This document shows, in pieces, positions 5,847 to 13,661 of a stretch of DNA of 32,167 nt. The notes under the pieces are model-generated. The model saw nothing but the letters and a program-made list of their open reading frames with translations, made no database searches and had not been told where the DNA came from. This DNA is from an uncultured Clostridia bacterium (lineage in GTDB: Bacteria > Bacillota > Clostridia > Oscillospirales > Acutalibacteraceae): the NCBI GenBank assembly GCA_947632385.1, contig CANRPD010000022.1, positions 1-32,167 on the forward strand, read 5' to 3'. Numbering within the stretch: the first letter of the stretch is position 1; every line of letters begins with the position of its first letter. Made by a program: the position numbers and the translations under genes.

Positions 5847-6866
5847 TTACTTTTTGGCCTCGATGCGACCGTAGATGGGCGTGGTGGGGTCGTCGCTGCG
5901 GGGCGCGGTGTTTTTGGGCGCGGAGGCAGCCGGCTTGCCGCCCCGGTTCCCGCCGCCCGAACGGGGACGGGAGCCGCCGCTGCGGCGGTCGGAGCCGGAC
6001 CGACGGCGGTCGTTGCTGCGGCGGGTGACCCGCTCGCCGCCCTCGGGCCCGATGACCACGTGGCGGTTCTGGTCCACGCCTTCGCTCCAGGAGGTGGCGC
6101 CCTCCACCGCCTGGACGGCGGTGTGGATGATGCGGCGCTCGTAGGGGTTCATGGGCTCCAGAGAGGAGTTGCGCCCCGTGCGCACCGCCCGAATGGCCAT
6201 CCGGCGGCCCAGGGCCTCCAGGGTGGTCTTGCGCTTCTCCCGGTAGTTGCCCACGTCCAGGGTGATGCGGTAGTACGCCTCTCCCACGTGGTTGGCCACC
6301 AGAGAGGCCAGATACTGCAGGGCGTCCAGGGTCTCGCCCCGGTGGCCGATGATAAAGCTGACGTCGCCGCCCACCAGGGTCAGGGACGCGCTGTTTTCTT
6401 CTGCATGGATCTCCACCTCCACGTCGGTGAGGCCCATCTGGGCCAGGACGCGCTTGAGGTACGCGGCGGCTTCGCCGGCGGGATCGGCGCCCTCGGGACG
6501 GGGCTTGGGGGCGGGCTTGTCCGCCGGAGCGGGAGCAGGGGCCGGCTGGGCCGGAGCGGCCTGGGCCGGAGCCGGACGGGACGTCGCCGGCTGAGAGGCC
6601 TTGGGGGCCTGCTGGGGCCGGGGCTGCTTTTCCGCCGGGGCGGGAGCGGGCTTGGGAGCCGGGGCCGGGGGCACCGGAGCGGGATCCGGAAGTTCGATAT
6701 ACGCCCGGGCCTTGGCCGGTTTGCCGCCGAAAATGCCGAAAGTCTTCTTGGTGGGGAGCTCCAGCACCTCGCAGGTGGCCTCGCTGGGATCCACGCCCAG
6801 GGCGGCGCAGGCACGGGCAAAGGCTTCTTCCACGGTCGCGCCTTGCGCAATGGCTTCTTTGATCAT
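5847..6866 (-). CDS. jag: RNA-binding protein Jag/KhpB
   Basis: Jag (KhpB, EloR) is a KH/R3H RNA-binding protein that works with KhpA and is linked to cell elongation and division in Firmicutes; in Bacillus it is encoded beside the SpoIIIJ insertase. The 339-aa product has a Jag_N domain (residues 1-52, MIKEAIAQGATVEEAF), an A/P/K-rich linker (about 57-130), a KH domain with the SFIIGHRGETLDALQ GxxG loop (about 168-182), and an R3H domain around NPYERRIIHTAVQ. The 55-residue tail is rich in Arg, Gly and Ser (RRSNDRRRSGSDRRSGG). The linker and tail make it longer than the roughly 208-aa Bacillus protein. The gene follows yidC by 33 bp, so the two are probably co-transcribed, and it is followed by a terminator. 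Confidence 0.93.
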   Translation of the reverse strand: MIKEAIAQGATVEEAFARACAALGVDPSEATCEVLELPTKKTFGIFGGKPAKARAYIELPDPAPVPPAPAPKPAPAPAEKQPRPQQAPKASQPATSRPAPAQAAPAQPAPAPAPADKPAPKPRPEGADPAGEAAAYLKRVLAQMGLTDVEVEIHAEENSASLTLVGGDVSFIIGHRGETLDALQYLASLVANHVGEAYYRITLDVGNYREKRKTTLEALGRRMAIRAVRTGRNSSLEPMNPYERRIIHTAVQAVEGATSWSEGVDQNRHVVIGPEGGERVTRRSNDRRRSGSDRRSGGSRPRSGGGNRGGKPAASAPKNTAPRSDDPTTPIYGRIEAKK

Positions 6867-6899
6867 TTGACATTCCCTACCTTTCTCTCGTTCACTGGT

Positions 6900-8009
6900 T
6901 TATTTCTTGGTCCCGATGTAAGCGCTGGGGTCAGCGGGACCCGATCCGCCTTTTTTCTTCTTATTGCCGCCGGAGGCAGCAGGCTTTTTGGCCTGAGCGG
7001 CCTTTTTCTGCTGCTGGCGCTGGAGGCCTGCCTGGGTGCTGGCGGTGAGCTTTTCGGCGATCTCCTGCTGCGCGGAGGCAGGCAGGGGGCGCACCGAGGC
7101 TTCGGCCAGCTCCAGCGTGACGGCGTGCTGCGCCTCCGCCATGGCGGTGAGCTGGTTATTGGAGAAGAACACGTTGGTGATGATGCTCTGGGCAAAGGAG
7201 GTGACGTTGGAGACCACCCAGTAGAAGCCCACAGCGGCGGGCATGGTGTAAGCCCAGTAGAGGCTGATGAGGGGGAAGACCACCATCATCACCAGCATAC
7301 AGCCCATCTGCTGGGACTGGCCGGTGGTCTTTTTCTGGTACCACAGGGTGTAGACCTGGAAGGCGATGCCGGTGACCAGGGACAGGACGGGGATCACCCA
7401 CAGGAAGGTGGTGAAGGCAGAGCCCTTGGGCGTGCCCAGCAGGTCGATGCCGAAGAAGCGGAAGCCCCGGGAGAAGCTCTCGATCTTGGCCAGGTCCTTC
7501 TGGGAGAACATGGTCAGGTTGTCCCGGAGGGCGTCGAAATTGTGGATGATGTTGAGCTGGGAGTAGAAGTCGCCGGCGGCGTTGGTGTAGAGCACGCCGG
7601 GGATCTTGGAGATGTAGGCCGTGGCCTGGTTCACCGCGTCGGAGGCGCAGTGGAGGGTGTTGGACAGGGGCGCGATGACGGAGCGGTAGATGCCCAGCAT
7701 GATGGGGAATGGCAGGAGGCTGGTGAGACAGCCGCTGGTGGGGTTGACGCCCTCGCGCTCGTAGAGCTTCATGAGCTCATCGTTATATTTCTGCTTGTTG
7801 TTGGCGTAGCGCTCCTGCAGCTGCTTTTGCTTGGCAGTGAGCTTGGACTGGGCGGCAAAGCTCTTTTGCTGTTTGATGGAGGTGGGGAACATCGCCACTT
7901 TCAAAATGATGGTGAAAAGCAGGATCGCGATGCCGTAGTTCCGGAAGATGGTGTACAGGAACCAGAGCAGGTAGCCCAGGATGCTGCCGAAAAAATCAAA
8001 GATACCCAA
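6900..8009 (-). CDS. yidC: Membrane protein insertase YidC/OxaA
   Basis: YidC inserts membrane proteins, alone or with SecYEG. The 369-aa product has the Oxa1-type core: an N-terminal membrane segment (IFDFFGSILGYLLWFLYTIF), a hydrophobic segment with a cytoplasmic hairpin rich in Lys/Gln (SIKQQKSFAAQSKLTAKQKQ), and further membrane segments (ISLYWAYTMPAAVGFYWVVSN). It ends in a long basic Lys/Gln tail (KKKKGG) suited to ribosome contact. I place the start at TTG 8009 because GGGGAG precedes it by a normal distance and the frame upstream of it is unlike the family. No lipobox is seen, unlike Bacillus SpoIIIJ/YqjG. A good sigma-A-like promoter lies at 8090-8119. Confidence 0.93.
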   Translation of the reverse strand: MGIFDFFGSILGYLLWFLYTIFRNYGIAILLFTIILKVAMFPTSIKQQKSFAAQSKLTAKQKQLQERYANNKQKYNDELMKLYEREGVNPTSGCLTSLLPFPIMLGIYRSVIAPLSNTLHCASDAVNQATAYISKIPGVLYTNAAGDFYSQLNIIHNFDALRDNLTMFSQKDLAKIESFSRGFRFFGIDLLGTPKGSAFTTFLWVIPVLSLVTGIAFQVYTLWYQKKTTGQSQQMGCMLVMMVVFPLISLYWAYTMPAAVGFYWVVSNVTSFAQSIITNVFFSNNQLTAMAEAQHAVTLELAEASVRPLPASAQQEIAEKLTASTQAGLQRQQQKKAAQAKKPAASGGNKKKKGGSGPADPSAYIGTKK

Positions 8010-8089
8010 AAGATGTGCTCCCCTTTGCAGTTTGGATAGACGGGAAAGACCGCGAAAACCGGGCGAAGCGCCCGCACACGCCAACAAAT

Positions 8090-8119
8090 ATTATACTCCC
8101 AAAGGGCCCGGCGCGTAAA
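8090..8119 (-). promoter_or_regulatory. Sigma-A-type promoter for yidC
   Basis: Reading the minus strand, TTTACG (8119-8114), an 18-bp spacer and a perfect TATAAT (8095-8090) lie about 80 bp upstream of the yidC start. Its leader contains a GGGCG/CGCCC hairpin. It gives yidC-jag a promoter separate from rpmH-rnpA-yidD. Confidence 0.7.
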
Positions 8120-8190
8120 GGCCTTTGAAAGGAATGGGGGAAAAATCACAGAAAACGCCAGAAGTTCTCCACATGAACGGGAAAAACCGT

Positions 8191-8433
8191 TTACTTTTCG
8201 GAACGGTTCCAGGGGGGCCAGCGCTCCGGGACGGGATCGTAGCCGCCCTTGCTCCAGGGATTGCACCGGAGCACCCGCCAGAGGGTGAGCAGGCCGCCTT
8301 TGAAGGCGCCGAAGCGCTCGATGGCCTCCAGTCCGTACTGGGAACAGGTGGGGATGTATTTGCAGGTGGCAGGCGTCAGGGGGGAGATGTACTTCCGGTA
8401 GAACCGGATGAACCCCAGCAGCAGGCGTTTCAC
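8191..8433 (-). CDS. yidD: Membrane protein insertion efficiency factor YidD
   Basis: YidD is a small membrane-associated protein that helps insertion of YidC/SecYEG substrates. The 80-aa product has the family's signature: [20 protein letters not shown], then [15 protein letters not shown], and [13 protein letters not shown] near the end. The conserved cysteines (23, 30 and 57) are present. Its ATG overlaps the end of rnpA by 4 bp, implying translational coupling, and yidC follows 181 bp downstream. Confidence 0.95.
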   Translation of the reverse strand: MKRLLLGFIRFYRKYISPLTPATCKYIPTCSQYGLEAIERFGAFKGGLLTLWRVLRCNPWSKGGYDPVPERWPPWNRSEK

Positions 8434-8780
8434 GGGGACGGAAGGGCCGGGAGCACCCCAGCCAAGCGCAGCTGCCGGGTCAGGTGGAGGGCCACCTCGG
8501 TGCTCTTGACGAAGGGCGTTTTCCCCCGGGAGACCAGGACCAGGTCATAGCCCGGGCGCACCCCGCCGGACAGGCCGCGAAACGCCTCCCGCAGGACCCG
8601 GCGGGCACGGTTGCGCTGGACTGCGCCGCCCACCTTTTTGCTGGTGGTGATGCCCACCCGGGTGACGGGCAGGCGGTTTTTCCGGACATAGCAAACCACC
8701 AGGGGACCGACGAAGCTCTTTCCCTTGGTGTAGGCCCGGCGAAAATCATTGTTGCGGGTGAGGGTGACGATCGTTTTCAT
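8430..8780 (-). CDS. rnpA: Ribonuclease P protein component RnpA
   Basis: RnpA binds the RNase P RNA and helps it recognise and process the 5' leader of precursor tRNAs. The 116-aa product has the family's basic core: [19 protein letters not shown] near the start, then the RNR signature [20 protein letters not shown] at about residues 49-68. The C-terminus ([17 protein letters not shown]) is amphipathic, as usual. It sits between rpmH and yidD, the order common to most bacteria. Confidence 0.96.
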   Translation of the reverse strand: MKTIVTLTRNNDFRRAYTKGKSFVGPLVVCYVRKNRLPVTRVGITTSKKVGGAVQRNRARRVLREAFRGLSGGVRPGYDLVLVSRGKTPFVKSTEVALHLTRQLRLAGVLPALPSP

Positions 8781-8816
8781 GCGGACTGCCTTTCCTGCGG
8801 CAAGCCGACCCGGCCC

Positions 8817-8852
8817 GGGAAAAAGAAAGAAAGGCCACGCGAGGTGACCTTT
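8817..8852 (-). terminator. Terminator-like hairpin between rpmH and rnpA
   Basis: On the minus strand AAAGGTCAC (8852-8844) and GTGGCCTTT (8838-8830) form a 9-bp stem with one G·U pair and a 5-nt loop. It is followed by a T-rich tract with interspersed C residues. It lies between rpmH and rnpA and could attenuate transcription so that L34 is made in excess over RnpA. Confidence 0.5.
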
Positions 8853-8860
8853 GGAGCGTC

Positions 8861-8995
8861 TCAGTAGGTAAGACGCGCTCTGCCTTTTGCCCGGCGGCGT
8901 GCAAGCACCTTGCGTCCGTTACTGTCGGACATTCTCTTGCGGAACCCGTGCTCCTTCTTCCGGTGGAGCTTCTTCGGCTGATAGGTTCTAAGCAT
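8861..8995 (-). CDS. rpmH: 50S ribosomal protein L34
   Basis: L34 is a small structural protein of the large ribosomal subunit. The 44-aa product matches the near-universal sequence: [18 protein letters not shown] at the start, then [19 protein letters not shown] and LTY at the end. The ATG at 8995 is preceded by an AAAGGAGGG site. A consensus promoter lies just upstream at 9038-9067. It is the first gene of the leftward arm and is divergent from dnaA, as in most Gram-positive origins. Confidence 0.98.
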   Translation of the reverse strand: MLRTYQPKKLHRKKEHGFRKRMSDSNGRKVLARRRAKGRARLTY

Positions 8996-9037
8996 ATGAA
9001 AACCCTCCTTTCGGGCTGCGTTCCTTCGCGTTTACAT

Positions 9038-9067
9038 ATTATAGCCTAAACGGGCGGAGACTGTCAA
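9038..9067 (-). promoter_or_regulatory. Sigma-A promoter for rpmH
   Basis: On the minus strand a perfect TTGACA (9067-9062) and a perfect TATAAT (9043-9038) are separated by 18 bp. It is about 42 bp upstream of the rpmH start, consistent with a strong ribosomal-protein promoter. Confidence 0.88.
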
Positions 9068-9169
9068 CACAAATTTTCTCGGAGAGGGGAAAGTTTTTTC
9101 CCGGACCGGAGGGTTTTTTCATTCCCGAAGGGAATCAAAGAGCAGAACTGGGCGAACCGGGACCGGCGA

Positions 9170-9189
9170 CCACAAGAAATTGTGGAGAA
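9170..9189. promoter_or_regulatory. DnaA-box-like dyad upstream of dnaA
   Basis: CCACAA (9170-9175) and TTGTGG (9180-9185) form a 6-bp dyad. It overlaps TGTGGAGAA (9181-9189), whose reverse TTCTCCACA is two bases from the consensus box. It lies 40 bp upstream of the dnaA promoter, where DnaA could autoregulate its own gene or seed an origin complex. Confidence 0.45.
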
Positions 9190-9228
9190 AACGGGAACGG
9201 ACGGACTTGGAGGGAGGCAGAAAAAAAT

Positions 9229-9258
9229 TTGCAAAGAGGGTGCGAAATATGGTATACT
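9229..9258 (+). promoter_or_regulatory. Sigma-A-type promoter for dnaA
   Basis: TTGCAA (9229-9234) and TATACT (9253-9258) are separated by 18 bp, about 68 bp upstream of the likely dnaA start. The stretch 9068-9228 between this and the rpmH promoter holds no gene, only the DnaA-box-like dyad and poly-T/poly-A runs. Confidence 0.75.
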
Positions 9259-9325
9259 GTTGGATACGAAACCGTGTCCAGGGGGAAGACTGCCCTTTTG
9301 GACAAGCAATGGAGAGGTGAGGGCT

Positions 9326-10636
9326 TTGGAATCCTTTGATCAAGCCTGGGAACTGATCTGCGACTTTTGCAGGGAACGGATCACGGAAGTGGCCTATAAG
9401 ACCTGGTTCAGCCGGCTGAAGCCGGTCTCTTTGGATTTTGAAAATGGGATCGCCATTTTGGAGGCGCCCAATGATTTTCACCGGCAGACGCTGCTGCGGT
9501 GCTACAGCGAGCTGCTGGGACAAGCCTTTGAAAGCGTGTTCGGCCTGGGGATCCAGTTCAAGATCCAGGTGGAGGAGGAGATCCAGCCGGTCCCCGTGCG
9601 GGAGAGCGACCCCGAGGAGGGCGACGGCCTGACCTTTGAGAGCTTCGTGGTGGGATCGTCCAACCGGTTCGCCCACGCGGCGGCCCAGGCGGTGGCGGCC
9701 AACCCGGCGAAGCTCTATAACCCGCTGTTCATCTACGGGGGACCGGGGCTGGGCAAGACCCACCTGCTCAACGCCGTGTCCAAGGAATTCACCAAGAATT
9801 TTCCCGGCCGGACGGTGATCTACATCAAGGGCGAGGACTTCGCCAACGAGGTCATCGAGGGCATTGCCCGGGGCACCATGCCCAAGGTGCGGGAGAAATA
9901 CCGCCACGCAGACCTGCTGCTGCTGGACGACGTCCAGTTCATCGCCGGAAAGACCTCTACCCAGGAGGAGTTCTTCCACACCTTCGACGCGCTGCATGAA
10001 GCGAAAAAGCAGATCATCCTCACATCGGACCGGCCGCCCAAGGAGATCGCCACGCTGGAGGAACGGCTGAAGTCCCGGTTCGAGTCCGGGCTGCTGGCGG
10101 ACATCCAGCCGCCGGACTTTGAGACCCGGGTGGCCATCGTGGCCCGGAAGGCGGAGTCGCTGTCCTTTGTGATCCCGGCCAACGTGTGCGAATACATTGC
10201 CAATAAGCTGAAGAACAACATTCGGCAGCTGGAAGGGGCGGTGAAAAAGCTGCGGGCCTTCAATCTGCTGGACGACAAGCCCATCAACATCACCACGGCC
10301 CAGGCGGCCATCAGCGATATCATCAACAACTCCCAGCCGGCGCCGGTGACGGTGGACAAGATCATCGACGAGGTGGCCCGGACCTGGGGCTCGGTGACGC
10401 CGGAGGACATCCTCTCCAAAAAGCGCAACGCCAACATCTCCATGGCCCGGCAGGTCTCTATGTACATCGTCCGGGAGATCACCGACCTCTCCATGGTGGA
10501 CATCGGAAAGACCTTTGGCGGGCGGGACCACTCCACCGTGGTGTATGCCATCAGCCAGGTGGAACAGCGCCTGAGCGCCGATCCACGGACCCGGGATATC
10601 GTCAACGACATCATCAAAAATATCCGGGACCAGTGA
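9326..10636 (+). CDS. dnaA: Chromosomal replication initiator protein DnaA
   Basis: DnaA is the AAA+ ATPase that binds DnaA boxes and opens the origin. The 436-aa product has domain I (residues 1-80, ESFDQAWELICDFCRERIT), a short acidic linker, an AAA+ core with Walker A GGPGLGKT (138-145) and Walker B LLLLDDVQF (Asp201-Asp202), and a C-terminal helix-turn-helix. The DnaA signature GGRDHSTVVYAI starts at 398. I chose the TTG at 9326: GGAGAGG and GAGGTGAG sites precede it, and the protein then starts as homologs do. An open frame reaches back to 9182 but would cover the promoter. It is transcribed away from rpmH. The 5' end of dnaA and the downstream gap are both expected parts of the origin. 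Confidence 0.97.
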   Translation: MESFDQAWELICDFCRERITEVAYKTWFSRLKPVSLDFENGIAILEAPNDFHRQTLLRCYSELLGQAFESVFGLGIQFKIQVEEEIQPVPVRESDPEEGDGLTFESFVVGSSNRFAHAAAQAVAANPAKLYNPLFIYGGPGLGKTHLLNAVSKEFTKNFPGRTVIYIKGEDFANEVIEGIARGTMPKVREKYRHADLLLLDDVQFIAGKTSTQEEFFHTFDALHEAKKQIILTSDRPPKEIATLEERLKSRFESGLLADIQPPDFETRVAIVARKAESLSFVIPANVCEYIANKLKNNIRQLEGAVKKLRAFNLLDDKPINITTAQAAISDIINNSQPAPVTVDKIIDEVARTWGSVTPEDILSKKRNANISMARQVSMYIVREITDLSMVDIGKTFGGRDHSTVVYAISQVEQRLSADPRTRDIVNDIIKNIRDQ

Positions 10637-10644
10637 GCAAAGGG

Positions 10645-10799
10645 TTTTCCACGAAGTTTTGGGTTTTCCCAGGGGAATGAAAGGGGAAAAGTCCAAACTG
10701 TGGAATGTGGGCAATCTTTTCCAGGGTTTTTTGACGGGAGATGTGGGGAACAGGATCGCCGCAGGGACTGGAAAAAAAGGGGATTTCCACAATTTCACA
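10645..10799. other. Putative oriC, DnaA-box cluster
   Basis: The 251-bp gap between dnaA and dnaN holds several box-like nonamers: TTTTCCACG (10645), TGTGGAATG (10699), TGTGGGCAA (10706), TGTGGGGAA (10742), ATTTCCACA (10783) and AATTTCACA (10791). None is a perfect TTATCCACA. The shared core is T-T-[TC]-CCACA on one strand, which suggests a GC-shifted box preference. A TTTTCCC/GGGAAAA inverted repeat also lies at 10664-10690. With the trio repeat that follows, this is the expected unwinding zone of a Bacillus-like origin. Confidence 0.75.
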
Positions 10800-10803
10800 G
10801 GCC

Positions 10804-10824
10804 CTACTACTAAGACTAAATCTA
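10804..10824 (+). other. DnaA-trio-like repeat in the unwinding element
   Basis: The run CTA CTA CTA AGA CTA AAT CTA starts 4 bp after the last box-like sequence, across a short GC patch (GGCC). This is the arrangement described for the basal unwinding system of Bacillus: DnaA box, GC spacer, then repeating trinucleotides on which DnaA assembles. Five of seven triplets are CTA, on the same strand relative to the boxes as in Bacillus. The next 60 bp are AT-rich. Confidence 0.75.
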
Positions 10825-10887
10825 TCAAAGAAAAAATGAGAGAAATAAGACCCGAAGGAAGGGTCTTCTCCGGAAAGGAAGACAATC

Positions 10888-11991
10888 ATGAAATTTACCG
10901 TGTTGAAAGATGAGATCACGGCCGCCGTCTCCAATTTGCAGCGTGCGGTCTCTACCAAGTCCTCTGTGCCCGCGCTGGAGTGTATTTTGATCTCCGCCAA
11001 CGAAAGCGGGCTGGAAATGTATGCGTATGACCTGGAGCTGGGGATGTCCACGGTGCTGCCCGCCCAGGTGGAGGAACGGGGGCGGGCCGCCCTGCCGGCC
11101 CGGATGTTCTCGGACATCGTGCGGCGGACCCCGGACGCCCACGTGACCGTGACCGTGGACGAAAAGAACATCGCCACCATCGAAAGCGGCAACAGCCGGT
11201 TCTCCATCATCGCGGTGGCGGCGGAGGAATTCCCGGAGATGCCCAAGGTCGCCGACGGGACGGCGGTGGAGCTGCCCGGGAACCTGCTCAAGAGCATGAT
11301 CCGGCAGACCCTGTATGCCGTGGGCCAGGCGGACGCCAAGCCCGTGATGCAGGGCAGTCTGTTCCAGATTGAAAACGGCGTGCTGGATGTGGTGTCCATC
11401 GACGGGTTCCGGCTGGCCATGCGCAGCGAACCGGTGAACTTTCCCGAGGAGGTCTCCTTTGTAGTGCCCGGTAAGACCTTAAGTGAGGTGCTGAAGCTGT
11501 TGAAGGATACCGACGATCCGGTGCAGCTCTCCGCCGGCAGAAAGCACATTTTGTTTACTATTGAGAATTACACGGTGATCTCCAGCCTGCTCAGCGGCGA
11601 GTTCATCAACTATAAATCGGTGATCCCGCCGGACGGGAAGACCCAGGTGACGGTCAAAACCGACGAGATCATTGCCAGCGTGGACCGGGTGTCCCAGGTG
11701 ATCACCGACCGGCTGCGCAGCCCCGTGCGGTGCCAGTTCGAGGACAATGAGATCCGGTTCCTGGGGACCACCGCCGTGGGCCGGGCCAGCGACCGGATCC
11801 CCGTGGAGATGAGCGGCGAGACGTTGGAGATCGGGTTCAACAACCGGTATCTGCTGGACGCTCTGCGGAATACGGAGTGCGACGAGGTGCGGCTGCAGCT
11901 CAGCGGGCCGCTGGCGCCCATGACCATCCATCCCAAGGAGGGGAACAGCTTCCTGTTCCTGGTGCTGCCGGTGCGGCTGCGCAGCGAATAA
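10888..11991 (+). CDS. dnaN: DNA polymerase III beta subunit (sliding clamp)
   Basis: The sliding clamp is a ring-shaped dimer that tethers DNA polymerase III to the template. The 367-aa product has the usual three-domain clamp length, starting MKFTVLKDEITAAVSNLQRA. Its middle holds RFSIIAVAAEEFPEMP, and it ends with the conserved-type LVLPVRLRSE. The ATG at 10888 follows GGAAAGGAAG. It is the first gene after the origin and starts the dnaN-yaaA-recF-remB cluster. I did not find a clear promoter of its own; it is probably transcribed partly from dnaA. Confidence 0.97.
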   Translation: MKFTVLKDEITAAVSNLQRAVSTKSSVPALECILISANESGLEMYAYDLELGMSTVLPAQVEERGRAALPARMFSDIVRRTPDAHVTVTVDEKNIATIESGNSRFSIIAVAAEEFPEMPKVADGTAVELPGNLLKSMIRQTLYAVGQADAKPVMQGSLFQIENGVLDVVSIDGFRLAMRSEPVNFPEEVSFVVPGKTLSEVLKLLKDTDDPVQLSAGRKHILFTIENYTVISSLLSGEFINYKSVIPPDGKTQVTVKTDEIIASVDRVSQVITDRLRSPVRCQFEDNEIRFLGTTAVGRASDRIPVEMSGETLEIGFNNRYLLDALRNTECDEVRLQLSGPLAPMTIHPKEGNSFLFLVLPVRLRSE

Positions 11992-12006
11992 GGTGCGGGA
12001 GGACGT

Positions 12007-12213
12007 ATGGAATCGGTGAAGATCGAGACAGATTTTATTCGGCTGGACGCGCTGCTGAAATTCGCGGGCCTGTGCGAGACCGGCGGCCAGGCCAAGGCGG
12101 CCATCCAGGCGGGGAAGGTCCGGGTGAACGGTGCGGTGTGCACGGCCCGGGGGACCAAGCTGCGGCCGGGGGACCGGGTGGAATGGAACGGACGGTCCGT
12201 AGGGATCGAATAA
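12007..12213 (+). CDS. yaaA: S4 domain protein YaaA (RlbA-like)
   Basis: This 68-aa protein is a single S4-type RNA-binding domain, beginning [20 protein letters not shown] and containing [17 protein letters not shown], the conserved core of the family. YaaA is found between dnaN and recF across Firmicutes and is thought to take part in ribosome assembly. It starts 15 bp after the dnaN stop with GGTGCGGGAGG nearby as a ribosome site, and recF begins 22 bp later, so all three are co-transcribed. Confidence 0.92.
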   Translation: MESVKIETDFIRLDALLKFAGLCETGGQAKAAIQAGKVRVNGAVCTARGTKLRPGDRVEWNGRSVGIE

Positions 12214-12235
12214 ACGGTGGAAAGGATGGGGTCTC

Positions 12236-13363
12236 ATGAATGTACAGCGGCTGGAGACCCGGTCTTTTCGGAACCTGGCCGACGGGGAGATCTTTCCCAG
12301 CGGCGGGGTCAATGTGATCTATGGGGACAACGCCCAGGGCAAGACCAATCTGTTGGAGGCGCTGTGGCTGTTTACGGGGGGACATTCCTTTCGGGGCGCC
12401 AAGGACAGCGAGCTGCCCCGGCTGGACAGTGCGGGACACAACGCGCCGGGAGCGCAGCTGGCGCTGGATTTTTTCAGTGAAGAACGGGATCAAAAGGCGA
12501 TCTTGAAGATCGAAAACGGTCGGCGGAGCTCGGTGATCAACGGGGTGGCCAAAAAGACCGGGGCGGCCCTGGTGGGCAAGATCCGGGCGGTGATCTTTTC
12601 CCCGGAGCACCTGCTGCTGGTGAAAGAGGGGCCGCACCGGCGGCGCAGCTTTATCGACGGGGCGCTCTGCCAGCTGCGGCCGGGATTTGCCGGGACCTTG
12701 AGCATGTACAATCGGGCGCTGCTGCAGCGCAACGCTTTACTGAAGGACCTGGTACGGTTTGCTGATCTGCGGGATACGCTGGATGTCTGGGACGCCCGCC
12801 TGGCAAAGCTGGGGGCGGCCGTGATGACGGAACGGAGGACCTATGTGGAGACCCTGGCCCCTCGGGTGGAGGCCGTCTATCGGGGGATCTCCAAAGGGAA
12901 AGAGGCGCTGACCGCCGTTTATGCGTCCTCGGTGAAGGAGCTGTCCCGGGGATTCGATCTCAGGCAGGCGGAAGCCGCCTTTTTGGAGCAGCTGCGGCAG
13001 GGTATCCGCGGGGATATTCGGGCTGGGTTCACCGCCTGTGGGCCGCATCGGGATGACCTGGAGCTTTTTTTGGACGGTTTTTCTGCCCGCGCGTACGGAT
13101 CGCAGGGACAGCAGAGAAGCGCCGTTTTGGCCCTGAAGCTGGCCGAAGCGGAGGCTCTGGCAGATGTCTCCGGAGAGACGCCGGTGGTGCTGCTGGACGA
13201 TGTGATGAGCGAGCTGGACCAGAGCCGGCAGGATTATCTGCTCAACCATCTGCACGGGCGGCAGGTGTTTATCACCTGCTGTTCCCCGGAGACCGTGGGT
13301 CTGCAGGAGACCGGCAGGCGCTTTCGGGTGGAGAGTGGTCAGATCGCGACGGAAGAGGTGTAG
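12236..13363 (+). CDS. recF: DNA replication/repair protein RecF
   Basis: RecF is an SMC-like ATPase that acts with RecO and RecR to load RecA at stalled forks and gaps. The 375-aa product has Walker A GDNAQGKT (residues 30-37), the conserved N-terminal sequence NLLEALWLFTGGHSFRG, the SMC-type signature GSQGQQRSAVLALKLAE near residue 287, and Walker B VVLLDDVMSELD near residue 320. The ATG at 12236 has a GGAAAGG site 10 bp upstream. It follows yaaA closely and precedes remB by about 10 bp. Confidence 0.96.
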   Translation: MNVQRLETRSFRNLADGEIFPSGGVNVIYGDNAQGKTNLLEALWLFTGGHSFRGAKDSELPRLDSAGHNAPGAQLALDFFSEERDQKAILKIENGRRSSVINGVAKKTGAALVGKIRAVIFSPEHLLLVKEGPHRRRSFIDGALCQLRPGFAGTLSMYNRALLQRNALLKDLVRFADLRDTLDVWDARLAKLGAAVMTERRTYVETLAPRVEAVYRGISKGKEALTAVYASSVKELSRGFDLRQAEAAFLEQLRQGIRGDIRAGFTACGPHRDDLELFLDGFSARAYGSQGQQRSAVLALKLAEAEALADVSGETPVVLLDDVMSELDQSRQDYLLNHLHGRQVFITCCSPETVGLQETGRRFRVESGQIATEEV

Positions 13364-13375
13364 CAGTTCTTGATG

Positions 13376-13645
13376 ATGTACCTGCATTTGGGACAAGATA
13401 CCGTTGTGCGCACCGACACGGTGCTGGGCGTGTTCGATCTGGACAACGCCTCCGTTTCCCCCCGCACCCGGGAATTTTTGAACCGGGCCCAGCGGGAGGG
13501 GCGTGTGGTGAACGTCTCTATGGAGCTGCCCAGGGCCTTTGTGGTGTGTGCCGAGCCCCAGGGAGTCACCGTGTATCTTTCCCAGATCTCTCCGGCTACG
13601 CTGCTGCGCAGGGCCAAAGCCGGAGAGGCCGTAGACAATCCGTGA
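13376..13645 (+). CDS. remB: Extracellular matrix regulator RemB-like (YaaB, DUF370)
   Basis: RemB/YaaB is a small DNA-binding regulator of biofilm genes in Bacillus; its gene follows recF there. The 89-aa product begins MYLHLGQDTVVRTDTVLGVFDLD, close in pattern to the Bacillus MYIHLGDD-start. It carries the short DUF370 core (TREFLNRAQREGRVVNVSME). Three consecutive start-like codons lie at 13370 (TTG), 13373 and 13376 (ATG). I chose 13376 by similarity, although the GGAAGAGG site is then rather far (about 17 nt). C-terminal positions beyond residue 80 are not conserved. Confidence 0.85.
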   Translation: MYLHLGQDTVVRTDTVLGVFDLDNASVSPRTREFLNRAQREGRVVNVSMELPRAFVVCAEPQGVTVYLSQISPATLLRRAKAGEAVDNP

Positions 13646-13661
13646 ATGGAGGAGAAGAACC

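Noticed and set aside
4426-6873. An apparent fusion protein of 815 residues, MnmE with a long N-terminal extension
   Set aside because: The extension is the second frame of jag, and a terminator and an mnmE ribosome site lie between the genes.
6060-8039. A 659-codon plus-strand frame opposite jag and yidC
   Set aside because: Shadow of the two minus-strand genes; composition is Gly/His/Leu-rich and nothing in it is conserved.
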